Positions 28,612 to 37,415 of a stretch of DNA of 64,000 nt are shown here, piece by piece. This DNA comes from Mucilaginibacter sabulilitoris (lineage in GTDB: Bacteria > Bacteroidota > Bacteroidia > Sphingobacteriales > Sphingobacteriaceae): assembly GCF_034262375.1 (NCBI RefSeq), contig NZ_CP139558.1, positions 6,200,001 to 6,264,000 on the forward strand. Reading direction: 5' to 3'. The position numbers were made by a program, and so were the translations under genes. A model generated the notes under the pieces. It ran no database searches. It was not told where the DNA came from and saw only the letters and a program-made list of their open reading frames with translations. Every line of letters begins with the position of its first letter. The stretch's first letter is position 1.

Positions 28612-28920
28612 TCAGGGCTTGTTATCGCCCAGGAAGATCCGTTCCGTTAGCGGAACGACCAAGCCCGTATACAGAATCAGAATAACCGAACCCAGAACAG
28701 AACTGTACCGACCGCTAAGGTCATAACAGCCGCTGTTTGCTGGCGCATAACAACCGCAGAGCCATGATTTAAAGAGGATATCACCGATCGCATACACCCA
28801 GATCACCAGGGAAATCAGTGCGATGACTGCATGAAAAATAGCCCGCTTCTGCTTTTTATCCGGCGGAGTAGTTGGCGAATCGATCACCGCGAAATAAGTC
28901 CACACCGGCGTGAGCACCAA
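28612..28920 (-). CDS. Small membrane protein, unknown, TTG start
   Basis: About 102 residues with two or three hydrophobic segments (WTYFAVIDS, FHAVIALISLVIWVYAIGDI, SVLGSVILILYTGLVVPL). No ATG is available; TTG at 28920 is the only plausible start, although the frame stays open for about 14 further codons upstream, so the gene may have lost its true 5' end. A strong terminator follows directly. No family recognised. Confidence 0.5.
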   Translation of the reverse strand: MVLTPVWTYFAVIDSPTTPPDKKQKRAIFHAVIALISLVIWVYAIGDILFKSWLCGCYAPANSGCYDLSGRYSSVLGSVILILYTGLVVPLTERIFLGDNKP

Positions 28921-29140
28921 GATAATATTGCAAAAGAAGTTTACTCGTATTTTGAAAAATTAAACATGACCATTTAAGTGTTTATCGTGATCAATTTTTG
29001 GGTATTTTAGTACATGTTGAATACTTTGTCCTTAGTACTGTTTTGCATATGCTTTTACCAATATTTTAGTAAAACCCCGAATATAAATTCAGGGCTAAGG
29101 CGACATTGCGAATTATCCCTAATGCTCCAATGTTTTCGGC

Positions 29141-29379
29141 TTACCAATTTATGTAACGCTCGGACAAGCGATAACCGCTGATAATCCTGTAAGCTGTTTG
29201 TTTTTGCCCAAAGGTATGCGGATCTACAGTTGTCAAGGTCCAACCCAGGCCCGGCGAGAGTTCGTCGATACCATTGGGGTGAACCAAATATTCGCAACGC
29301 AAATTTTGAGTGTAGATGCTGCTTTGTGCCTTCAGTAAAAAGGCATGCACAGCATTATAAACAATAATATTTTTTTCAA
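29141..29379 (-). pseudogene. GH78 alpha-L-rhamnosidase, 5' fragment
   Basis: QNLRCEYLVHPNGIDELSPG and the following GQKQTAYRII match the N-terminal domain at the start of GH78 rhamnosidases. A signal peptide (KKILLFIMLCMPF from TTG at 29379) precedes it in another frame, so there is a frameshift in the signal region. Homology stops about 55 codons in and a stop codon follows. All of the catalytic barrel is missing. It lies directly after the 781-residue hydrolase-like gene on the same strand, so it was probably the last gene of that operon. Confidence 0.75.
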
Positions 29380-29426
29380 TGATGTAAATTTATTTGTTCA
29401 CGAAAACGTAAAGCTGCTGGCATATA

Positions 29427-31772
29427 TCAATTAGCCACACTTGATTTGGCCAGCATTTCCCGCCCTTCCAATAATTTGAGTGTGAGCCGGGCTTTAAGTG
29501 GCAAACCGGCATCCATCAGCGCATCAAATGAAATTTTATGATTACCTGCTGTTAACTTTGGAATTTTGCCATCAAGCGTAACGTGATCAATCATTTTTCC
29601 TTTTTGATCATAAATAACGCCGACATTGCTATTGAAAATAACCAGGCTTTGCCCGGCAAGCAATGTAACCGGAATGCTGAGCCTAAAGGCATTATCAATT
29701 TCGATAACCGGATTTTTAATGCCTCCTTTTTCGCCGTTTGCTGCGATAATAAGCTGCGGGCTTTGTGCAGCCTGCTTGTTTTCAAACTCCCAGGCAGATG
29801 AAGTTGGCTGACCAGGTTGTAACGTTTGGGCTTGATAAATAAACTCAAATTTATCGAAACGCTGCATGTACCATTTGCCGGCATCTTTTAATAAATGCGC
29901 TTCATTAGCCGGGTCTTTAAGCCATTGCTTTTGTTGCCGGTTAAACAAGCCCTGGTGCTGTGCTTCCGTCCATAAATTAATAAGGCTTATAATGTCATTC
30001 ATATTAGGGTTGGCCAATGCATCCTGGCGTACAACCAGGGCGTAACCGGCGTTAAAGCCCGCTGCCCGCGCCAACATCCAATCGATATCATCTGGACTCG
30101 TTTGAGCGGTTATTAAAAACCAGCCAAGCATATTTGGCAAATAATTGTCTTCGTAAAACTTTTGGTTGGCGATCCTGAGATCTGACTGGCTTTCACGAAA
30201 GGCCCCATACCAGGGCTCTCCCCAGTTGAGGTAATTATTGATATGCCAGAAATAATGGTTAGCCCTGCTTGAGCCTAACACCATAGGATGGTTGGCCTTT
30301 TTAAAAACATCCTCAGCAAAAGTGTTGAACGAAAGATCCCCCATTCCGCTGGCATATGTTCCCTCGTGCCCGTCAAAGTCCATTTGATCTACCCCGGTTT
30401 CGTTGATAAAATTTGCGATATTTGCCGCCATTTCCTTTTGCAGTTCCCAGTTAGGGAAAAACACATTATACGGATGATCGATAAGACGGCTTACCTGTTC
30501 ACCTGCAAGGTGTTCGGTTTTTCGGGTGCCGAAAGCGCCACGAGTACAGCCTGTTAAACGGTAAGGGACACTTTTAGTAACATCCATAAAGCGCACAATT
30601 TCATCGCCTATGCGCACACTGTTCAAATCGCTCCTCAGTTTAAAGTATTTATCAGATTTTACTTCAATTTCCGTAGCGTCTGCCGTTATCTTTGCCATGA
30701 TCGTATCCGTACCGGCTAAAGCCAGGCGCGGATCCGGTACCGGGTTTATATAAGCATCATTAGTGGTAATAAAATTGGAAAGCACATGAAATCCCAAACG
30801 TAAACCAATCGCGTGGGCTTTGTCAACACAGGCTTTAAATCCGGCCCGCCCGTTAGGAAAAAGTGACTTCTTGAGCACAAAATGGCCCCAGGTTTCAAAA
30901 GGATCCTCTTCATAAACACCCGCCATGCCCATTTTTTTGGCATAGGTTAAAAAGGTATCAATATTGGTTTCGTTAAAGGTACTGATCATGTATGCTTGCC
31001 CACTGCCTGTTGATTTTTTAATCCACTGTTTTTTCAGCGTTGAATATGGCAGGCCTTCCTGCCTGATTATAGATTCAATTGCATTTAACACACCAGCGGG
31101 CTTACAGCCAAACAATGCTATTGCCGAGCCGTTCAGGCCGCCATCTGAAATAGCTTTTAACGGCACATCCGGCCACCTGTCCCATACTTTAATGTTACGG
31201 TCATGGCTCCTGTTAACGGTAAAAGCCTGCAATGACGAACCAAATGGCTTCGCAACGGCTGTTGTTCCCCTTTCATAAACCGCTCCTTCATCGTTAACAA
31301 ATTCTCCGCCCGATGTTTTTTTGTTAAGGCATTGCAGCCCAACAGCGAACCCTGCCGAACGCACAACACCTACGGTGTTGCCTATCGTATCCGCGATAGT
31401 GGTATTTAATGGGCCCCAAATGAGCGCATCGATGCCTTTGCTGATCTCAGTTACCCTAAACGTAATATAACTATCCTTTAGGCCCGTTCTTATTTTTGCA
31501 GATTTGCCTTCGGGAAAAAAAATGGTAATTGCATCTTTACCCAAATCAGCACTAACCGGGCAAATGGTTTTACCGGCCTCTACTACCTGCAATAAAAAAC
31601 CAGGCTTATCTGTAACCGCATAATCCTTTAATGCCGATGCATCTTTTATAGACACTACCTGCCCTTTATTGTCTATTTTAATGGAGAAAGCTTTATTGCG
31701 ATACTCCTGCTGCGCATGAAGCATCTGTTGAAAAAGCAACAGCAAAAAACAGCTTATGACATTTTTTATCAT
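29427..31772 (-). CDS. Large secreted glycoside-hydrolase-like protein, family not recognised
   Basis: 781 residues with a signal peptide ending near HAQQ. An N-terminal beta-sandwich (about 22-250) precedes a TIM-barrel-like region (about 260-620) with possible active-site acids in VYEEDPFETWGHF and MDFDGHEGTYASG. Inserted at about 365-435 is a small beta domain (IRIGDEIVRF-type, LTGCTRGAFGT), and the C terminus is another beta-sandwich. The layout and locus argue for a glycan-cleaving enzyme, but I cannot assign a CAZy family. It is separated from the upstream GH20 by 377 bp, so it may have its own promoter. Confidence 0.7.
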   Translation of the reverse strand: MIKNVISCFLLLLFQQMLHAQQEYRNKAFSIKIDNKGQVVSIKDASALKDYAVTDKPGFLLQVVEAGKTICPVSADLGKDAITIFFPEGKSAKIRTGLKDSYITFRVTEISKGIDALIWGPLNTTIADTIGNTVGVVRSAGFAVGLQCLNKKTSGGEFVNDEGAVYERGTTAVAKPFGSSLQAFTVNRSHDRNIKVWDRWPDVPLKAISDGGLNGSAIALFGCKPAGVLNAIESIIRQEGLPYSTLKKQWIKKSTGSGQAYMISTFNETNIDTFLTYAKKMGMAGVYEEDPFETWGHFVLKKSLFPNGRAGFKACVDKAHAIGLRLGFHVLSNFITTNDAYINPVPDPRLALAGTDTIMAKITADATEIEVKSDKYFKLRSDLNSVRIGDEIVRFMDVTKSVPYRLTGCTRGAFGTRKTEHLAGEQVSRLIDHPYNVFFPNWELQKEMAANIANFINETGVDQMDFDGHEGTYASGMGDLSFNTFAEDVFKKANHPMVLGSSRANHYFWHINNYLNWGEPWYGAFRESQSDLRIANQKFYEDNYLPNMLGWFLITAQTSPDDIDWMLARAAGFNAGYALVVRQDALANPNMNDIISLINLWTEAQHQGLFNRQQKQWLKDPANEAHLLKDAGKWYMQRFDKFEFIYQAQTLQPGQPTSSAWEFENKQAAQSPQLIIAANGEKGGIKNPVIEIDNAFRLSIPVTLLAGQSLVIFNSNVGVIYDQKGKMIDHVTLDGKIPKLTAGNHKISFDALMDAGLPLKARLTLKLLEGREMLAKSSVAN

Positions 31773-32149
31773 ACCCGATTATTTTTTCTTTTGAATTATT
31801 TTGTTCTTAATCCGCTATAACTTATAGAAAATAAAACAATTGTTAAGGCGATCCACTTTATTCTATTAAAAAATACTATTAGGCCAAATTAATCCATTGC
31901 AGGCCTTGGTTCGCCATCATCCAGATTCCTAAATAAAACTATATTCAAAACGCCTATTGGTCGAGAAAAGGGTAAATAGCTTTGATAAGATTCGAATTTT
32001 GATCGATTTGAAAAACGCACGCTTGTGATTAACCAAGCGTAGAGAACTTTGTAGTTTTATTTCATCTCGACAATTGCTTTAGTGCTACCATCATTCATAA
32101 AACAGCAATCTAAATTACAGTTGACTAAAGTTATTGTATTTAACTGGTA
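31773..32149. other. 377-bp spacer between GH20 and the large hydrolase gene
   Basis: AT-rich, no ORF. It probably holds the promoter of the minus-strand 781-residue gene, but no full consensus promoter can be pointed to. Confidence 0.4.
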
Positions 32150-34453
32150 TTAATTACTTAACCATGATACTGGTATTGGTTTTAACGGGCCGGTTCCCGT
32201 ACTGTATTTAAGCTCGAGATGAGAATTGCCATCGCCTTGTATATAATTCAGCCGGATGGGATGCATACCTTTTTTTAAAGCGGCCTGCCCGGCTTTTTCC
32301 GACTCGCTGTGCATGCCATCATTATTTATAACCTCATCCTCGCCGATATAGAGAACGCCACCGTCGTCGCAGGTTAAAGCGAATGTATAAATTGCTGTTT
32401 CTGGTACTTTTATAAACCCGTTAAATTTAATTGCATAGGACGGGCCCTTCAATGGTGCCGAAATTTCAAATGCGCGGATGTTAAAAACACTATCCGGCTC
32501 CTGTTTTATGCTTGTTGTAAGCTTAAACTTCCCTCTAAAAAGAGAGCCGCGCAGGCCTGCCTCAGCTATAGTTTTTTCTATGGCTTCTTTGTATGACACT
32601 CGTTTAAAATGCAGCGTATATACATCTCCCTGCCTTCCGGCAAGCGTAAATGTCGCCAGTTTCAGGTCAAGTGTATGACTGATCTTAATTGCCTTATGCA
32701 TAGCCCGCGACTTTACGGTTGGCTGGCTGCCATCTGTCGTATATCGTATTATAAAATGGGGTCGCGCCGGTTGAAAAAAAGAAGTGTGTTTTACAAAAAC
32801 ATGATTTTCAACGATATTTTCAGGATCAGGTATCTTGTAATTGATTTTTAACGCATTCCACCGGAGGTAATGAATATTTAAGCGTTGCAAATAGGTGTTA
32901 TACAATGGGCGGTAGGTCCAGCCCAGTTCGGCGAGCGCGGTCATCCTGGGCATAAGTAAATAATCGGCCCGTTTTTCGGAGGGTAGCAGTTCCGACCATA
33001 AATTTGCCTGAACGCCCATAACACGGCTTTGCTCATCTTTATTCAGGTTGTAGATGGTATCCAGCGGATTATAATGATATACGCTGAATAAGGCATTCCC
33101 TTCCGGGGGCGCATCAAAATAAAGGGGGCCATCCGGCGACATAATCAGCTTATTACCGTTGGCCGCTGCTCTCCTGGGGGCGTCAGGTGCCCATGGCCTC
33201 CAATACATGACCGTTGCCGATGAATCGATACCACCATCTACTATTTCGTCCCAGCCGATAAGAATTTTACCTTTTGTACGGAAGAAATCTAATATGTAAT
33301 TATTAAAATAACTTTGTAACTGCGCCGTCGAATGAAAACCTTTAGTTTTCATAAAAGCCTGGCTTACCGGCGATGTTTCCCAGTGGCTTTTTTCAACTTC
33401 ATCCCCCCCTATGTGAATATACCGCGACGGAAAGAGGGCTGCTATTTCAGTGAAAATATCTTTAGCAAATGCAAGTACAGCAGGATTGCAAGGGCAAATG
33501 GGATTGGAAAACCCGTTGGTGAATTTCACCACCGTATCGCACGTTAAATGCGGATAGATCATTTCGGCCGCCATCATATGTCCTGGCATATCTATTTCAG
33601 GAATGATCTCGACATGTCGTTCAGCCGCATAATTTATAAAGCCTTTCATTTCTTCCTGGGTATAAAACCCGCCGTATAAGGTTTTTCCGTTAACCTGTTT
33701 TAGATGCTGAGGATCAATTTTGAAGTCGGTATTTCCTGTTTGGGCAAATGCTTTCATGCCATTGGAGTCAATATCTATAAATTCGCGCCAGCCGCTTTTG
33801 AGGGCAAGGTCGGGATATTTTTTAATTTCAATACGCCAGCCCTGATCATCAGTTAAATGCAGGTGAAGCTTGTTTAACTTATACATCGCCATCATATCAA
33901 CCATCTTTTTAAGATAATCCATGGAAAGGAAAGAGCGCGCTACATCAAGCATCATCCCGCGCCATTTAAAAGCCGGCCGATCTGCTATTTCTGCCGCGGG
34001 TACAGGTATGGAACTGCTTCCGTCATTCCTGCGGTCGGTTGGTATTAATTGCCGCAACGTTTCCGCTGCATAAAAAACGCCTGCAGGTTCCTTTGCCGAA
34101 ATAACGATTGACCTGGTACTGATACTGAGTTTATAAGCTTCAGCGCCAATTGATGCGTCGTATTGAACAATGATATTATTGCCGCCGGTTGCTTTTTTTA
34201 ACGGAGAGCTTTCGCCGTCGAAGTAATTGCCAATCACATTTTGCAGAAATACCAGTTCATTATTAAAAATCTCTGCTCCGGGTCTTGCAACAACCGCTGT
34301 ATGGCTATTGATATTGAAATAACCCTTCGCCGGTTTAAGTATAGCAGGGTAAGGTATAATGTTATAGCGCACCTGTTTTACCGGCTGCGCCTGCAGGCGT
34401 GTAAAAAACATGCCGGTTAATATAATACACGCTATAGTTAGATGTTTTTTCAT
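32150..34453 (-). CDS. GH20 beta-N-acetylhexosaminidase with C-terminal PA14 domain
   Basis: 767 residues with a signal peptide to about residue 22. A GH20b N-terminal domain (about 28-145) leads to the catalytic barrel with LHLHLTDDQGWR and HIGGDEVE, where D351/E352 form the substrate-assisted catalytic pair. A chitobiase-type C-terminal segment (RYTTDGSQPTVKS) follows, then a PA14-like domain (YTFALTCDDGGVLYIGEDEV to the end), which usually binds sugar. It removes terminal beta-linked GlcNAc or GalNAc. The gene lies 62 bp after the MFS transporter and is probably cotranscribed. Confidence 0.93.
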   Translation of the reverse strand: MKKHLTIACIILTGMFFTRLQAQPVKQVRYNIIPYPAILKPAKGYFNINSHTAVVARPGAEIFNNELVFLQNVIGNYFDGESSPLKKATGGNNIIVQYDASIGAEAYKLSISTRSIVISAKEPAGVFYAAETLRQLIPTDRRNDGSSSIPVPAAEIADRPAFKWRGMMLDVARSFLSMDYLKKMVDMMAMYKLNKLHLHLTDDQGWRIEIKKYPDLALKSGWREFIDIDSNGMKAFAQTGNTDFKIDPQHLKQVNGKTLYGGFYTQEEMKGFINYAAERHVEIIPEIDMPGHMMAAEMIYPHLTCDTVVKFTNGFSNPICPCNPAVLAFAKDIFTEIAALFPSRYIHIGGDEVEKSHWETSPVSQAFMKTKGFHSTAQLQSYFNNYILDFFRTKGKILIGWDEIVDGGIDSSATVMYWRPWAPDAPRRAAANGNKLIMSPDGPLYFDAPPEGNALFSVYHYNPLDTIYNLNKDEQSRVMGVQANLWSELLPSEKRADYLLMPRMTALAELGWTYRPLYNTYLQRLNIHYLRWNALKINYKIPDPENIVENHVFVKHTSFFQPARPHFIIRYTTDGSQPTVKSRAMHKAIKISHTLDLKLATFTLAGRQGDVYTLHFKRVSYKEAIEKTIAEAGLRGSLFRGKFKLTTSIKQEPDSVFNIRAFEISAPLKGPSYAIKFNGFIKVPETAIYTFALTCDDGGVLYIGEDEVINNDGMHSESEKAGQAALKKGMHPIRLNYIQGDGNSHLELKYSTGTGPLKPIPVSWLSN

Positions 34454-34515
34454 GTTATTTATTTAGGCCTTGAGGCATTTTTTATTTGCTTATGCTTACG
34501 TATTGACTGTTGCTG

Positions 34516-35808
34516 CTAATTCAGCACAGGCTTTTTCTCCGGCTGTTTAACTGACACCAAATATTGCTGAATGCCTGCATAGCCCCACGAACTGTAATAA
34601 AGTAAAAAAACATACAGCGGGAACATTACCACATATGCCTGCTGCAGGCCGAGCCTGCCAGCTATCGAGCCAAACAATAACGGTGTTAAAGCACCGCCAA
34701 CAATGCCGGTAACTAGGTAAGCGGATGCTCTTTTTATATCTGCTGCCAATCCCTCAAGCGCCAACGGCCAAATAGACGGCCAAAGAAGCGCATTGAAAAA
34801 ACCCGCCAGTACCAGTTCCCATATTGCCCATTTACCCGGCGTAAACAGCAAACCGCAAGTGATCAGCAAACCTGCTGCCGACGAGTAAAACAGCGCCATC
34901 CGTTGTTTAATATACCGGGGTATGGCAATAATACCGATAAGGTAGGCTATTATCATTGCCACAAGTGTGAAAGTGGCGAAATATTTTGCATTATAAAAAG
35001 GCACCCCTTTATATTCGGCGAAGCTGATGATAGTATCAACAGCCAGCACTTCGGCACTTACCCCGCAGAAGATTGCGATTGCCCCCAGTAGCAGGTAACG
35101 GGCTTTTATTGTGCTGCGCCCGGTGTCAGTTGTTTGCTGTTCTTTTATATCCGGCAACGAAGAGTACCGTACCAGCAAGCCCAAAAACACAAGGATGATA
35201 CCGAGCGAAAAATAAGGCATAACCATACGATGAATTAGGTCAGTCATTACCTCCTGCGCTTTAAGAGGCGATAGCAGCGGCAGCAACTTCTTAACATGAT
35301 CAATCTCGTCAGGTGTTTTAGTTACAATCTTCAGAAAAATTAAAGGGGCAAATGCGCCCGCTATCTTATTGCATATTCCCATGATGCTCATACGCTTCGC
35401 AGCGCTTTCCATCGGCCCCAATATGGTTACATAGGGATTAGCGGCAGTTTGCAGTAACGTAAGACCAGTTGCCTGTACAAATAATCCCGTCAGAAACAGG
35501 GTGTAACTTTTGAAATTAGCGGCTGGAATAAACAAAATAGCACCTGCTGCCATCACAAATAATCCATACATCATCCCTTTTTTGAAACCGGTAACCCGTA
35601 AAATCCGCGAGGAAGGAAATGCCATTACGAAATAAGAAATGTAAAAGGCGAAAGTCACCATCATCGCTTCGTTTATCGATAGCTGGAGTGATAGCCTGAA
35701 ATAAGGTATCAGGATAGCGTTAAGCCAGCTAACAAATCCGAAAACAAAGAAAAGGAAACCAATAATCAGCATAGGTGAATTTTTCTTAGCGAATAAAGCC
35801 ATGCTCAT
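34516..35808 (-). CDS. MFS sugar transporter (FucP/NagP-like)
   Basis: 430 residues with 12 predicted membrane helices. The opening segment (IGFLFFVFGFVSWLNAILIP) and the QATGLTLLQTAANPYVTILG block are typical of the FucP/glucose-galactose/NagP branch of the major facilitator family. It would carry the sugar released in the periplasm across the inner membrane with protons; GlcNAc is the natural guess next to two GH20 enzymes, but fucose or glucose cannot be excluded. Its ATGA start overlaps the stop of the PhyH gene, pointing to translational coupling. Confidence 0.9.
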   Translation of the reverse strand: MSMALFAKKNSPMLIIGFLFFVFGFVSWLNAILIPYFRLSLQLSINEAMMVTFAFYISYFVMAFPSSRILRVTGFKKGMMYGLFVMAAGAILFIPAANFKSYTLFLTGLFVQATGLTLLQTAANPYVTILGPMESAAKRMSIMGICNKIAGAFAPLIFLKIVTKTPDEIDHVKKLLPLLSPLKAQEVMTDLIHRMVMPYFSLGIILVFLGLLVRYSSLPDIKEQQTTDTGRSTIKARYLLLGAIAIFCGVSAEVLAVDTIISFAEYKGVPFYNAKYFATFTLVAMIIAYLIGIIAIPRYIKQRMALFYSSAAGLLITCGLLFTPGKWAIWELVLAGFFNALLWPSIWPLALEGLAADIKRASAYLVTGIVGGALTPLLFGSIAGRLGLQQAYVVMFPLYVFLLYYSSWGYAGIQQYLVSVKQPEKKPVLN

Positions 35809-36596
35809 GATTTAACATCGGAATTACGTGCCTGCCGCTCGGCAGCATTACCCGTTCTGCCATGGTCAAAGCCCTGTTCGCGCTCCAAATCGATCATTTG
35901 CTTCGGTCTGAAATTAATAATTAACGCGCGCCGGTTGCTCCCAGTAGTATTGCCCCTGCTATAGTGCAAAGTTGCACCATGGTGCAATACGCATGAGCCA
36001 GCCTTCAGTTCAATTCCAATACCTTCGGTTTCAGTTGCCTCACATGATAGGGCGCTCCCTGCACCGCCCGCACTGCGATGTGTTCGCAACGGCAGCAAAT
36101 GCGAGCCGGGAACATACCACATACAACCGTTATCAAGTATGGCTTCATCTAAAGCAAGCCAGAAACTCACTGCCCGTTTATCGGGCATATTGATCCAGTA
36201 AGCGGCATCCTGGTGCCACGGGGTAATTGTAGCTGTGTGAGGCGCTTTGTTAATCAGCATATCAAAGTCCATCGCCATATCTTCTCCTTCAAGTTCCTTT
36301 GCCAATTTCAGGGATTGTTTATGATATGCCATATCAACCAGGGGTGGAAAAAAGTCGCTCGGCCACATAATTTGGGTTATGTTTTCTACGCTTTTATTAT
36401 TCCCTAAACCGACCCCAAGGTCAGTCCGGTTTTTGCCGGCATCAATCGTGCCGTTCAGAAACTGGTCATAAATTTCGCAATAGTTGCGAAGTTCTTCGGC
36501 AGAAATGATGTTTTCTACCACCAGGTAACCATTTTTTTCAAAAAAAGCCTTTTCGGCCGGGCTTAAAATATTCATATAGGTCTGATTAATTGTCAT
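35805..36596 (-). CDS. PhyH-family Fe(II)/2-oxoglutarate dioxygenase
   Basis: 263 residues, no signal peptide, so cytoplasmic. The 2-His-1-carboxylate site is visible as HQDAAYW and HGATLHYSRGN, with an Arg nearby for 2-oxoglutarate. PhyH enzymes hydroxylate varied small molecules; in sugar clusters the substrate is generally unknown. The gene overlaps the isomerase stop by 11 bp from the first ATG; the second ATG (36575) would avoid the overlap. Its downstream end overlaps the transporter gene. A role in modifying an imported sugar or a non-sugar substituent is inference. Confidence 0.85.
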   Translation of the reverse strand: MTINQTYMNILSPAEKAFFEKNGYLVVENIISAEELRNYCEIYDQFLNGTIDAGKNRTDLGVGLGNNKSVENITQIMWPSDFFPPLVDMAYHKQSLKLAKELEGEDMAMDFDMLINKAPHTATITPWHQDAAYWINMPDKRAVSFWLALDEAILDNGCMWYVPGSHLLPLRTHRSAGGAGSALSCEATETEGIGIELKAGSCVLHHGATLHYSRGNTTGSNRRALIINFRPKQMIDLEREQGFDHGRTGNAAERQARNSDVKS

Positions 36597-37404
36597 TATA
36601 TCTCCGTCTTAAAAATTGCATCATGTAATGATTGATTTCCCACTGGCTGGCCAATGGCTGCCCAGTGAACGGACTGGCCGGCATATAAGGCACAGGCCCA
36701 AACTCGGGGGTGATGCTGAGTGTCGCAGCATTGCTGTTTTTCCTTATTTCAAAAATGTTATCCCACCAGTTGAGGTGTACCTGCAATGCCGCGGAATATT
36801 CCGGCAGGCGCGGATCAATTACCTGAGGCCCCTGAGGATGGCCCACCCGCGCATGGATATGAAAGCACCTTTCCCTGATCTGACTTAAAGCCAGCGCCTG
36901 ATCTTCGAGGTACGATTCGCATACGGTGCAGAAATGTGAAAAATCGGCAGTAAAGCCTAAACCCGGGAACCCGTCAAGATACTGTATACATTGCAGAGGA
37001 TGAAATGCGAAACGGCCGCGGTGTGTTTCATGAAGTATTTTTACACCTGATGCCAGCTCAGCCTCGGCCGCTATTTGAATGAGTTCCCGGTTTTGGTTAA
37101 AATTGTAAAAATCTCTTCCGGTATGGCTGTTAATTAATAGGGGGTTAAAAGATATTAACCATTCGATGTTTTTCCTGAAACTGGACCTATAAGCTTTAAA
37201 GTCACTGCCAACGGCAAAGCACTGCTGCCCGATGATCAACAGGCCAAGCGCAGCTGCCAGTTCTATAAATTCTTCTTTGTGCATGTAATCGGGAGTAAAA
37301 CCAAATTCAATACCATCATATCCTGCATTTTTTATTTTATGCAGCATTTGGGGGACCGGCATATCGGCCAGTCCCCACATCGGACAAAAGAACAGTACTT
37401 TCAT
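36586..37404 (-). CDS. Sugar phosphate isomerase/epimerase-like TIM barrel
   Basis: 272-residue AP_endonuclease_2/xylose-isomerase-like barrel. Metal ligands can be read in HETHRGR (Glu), FTADFSHF (Asp, His) and HIHARVGHPQGP (His); GYDGIEFGF near the N terminus is the family's first-strand motif. There is no signal peptide, so it acts in the cytoplasm on the imported sugar or a derivative, as isomerase, epimerase or keto-sugar-processing enzyme. It starts 11 bp after SusD and is followed by the overlapping PhyH gene, a pairing that suggests sequential steps. Confidence 0.85.
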   Translation of the reverse strand: MKVLFFCPMWGLADMPVPQMLHKIKNAGYDGIEFGFTPDYMHKEEFIELAAALGLLIIGQQCFAVGSDFKAYRSSFRKNIEWLISFNPLLINSHTGRDFYNFNQNRELIQIAAEAELASGVKILHETHRGRFAFHPLQCIQYLDGFPGLGFTADFSHFCTVCESYLEDQALALSQIRERCFHIHARVGHPQGPQVIDPRLPEYSAALQVHLNWWDNIFEIRKNSNAATLSITPEFGPVPYMPASPFTGQPLASQWEINHYMMQFLRRRYNDN

Positions 37405-37415
37405 TATCGTTTTTT

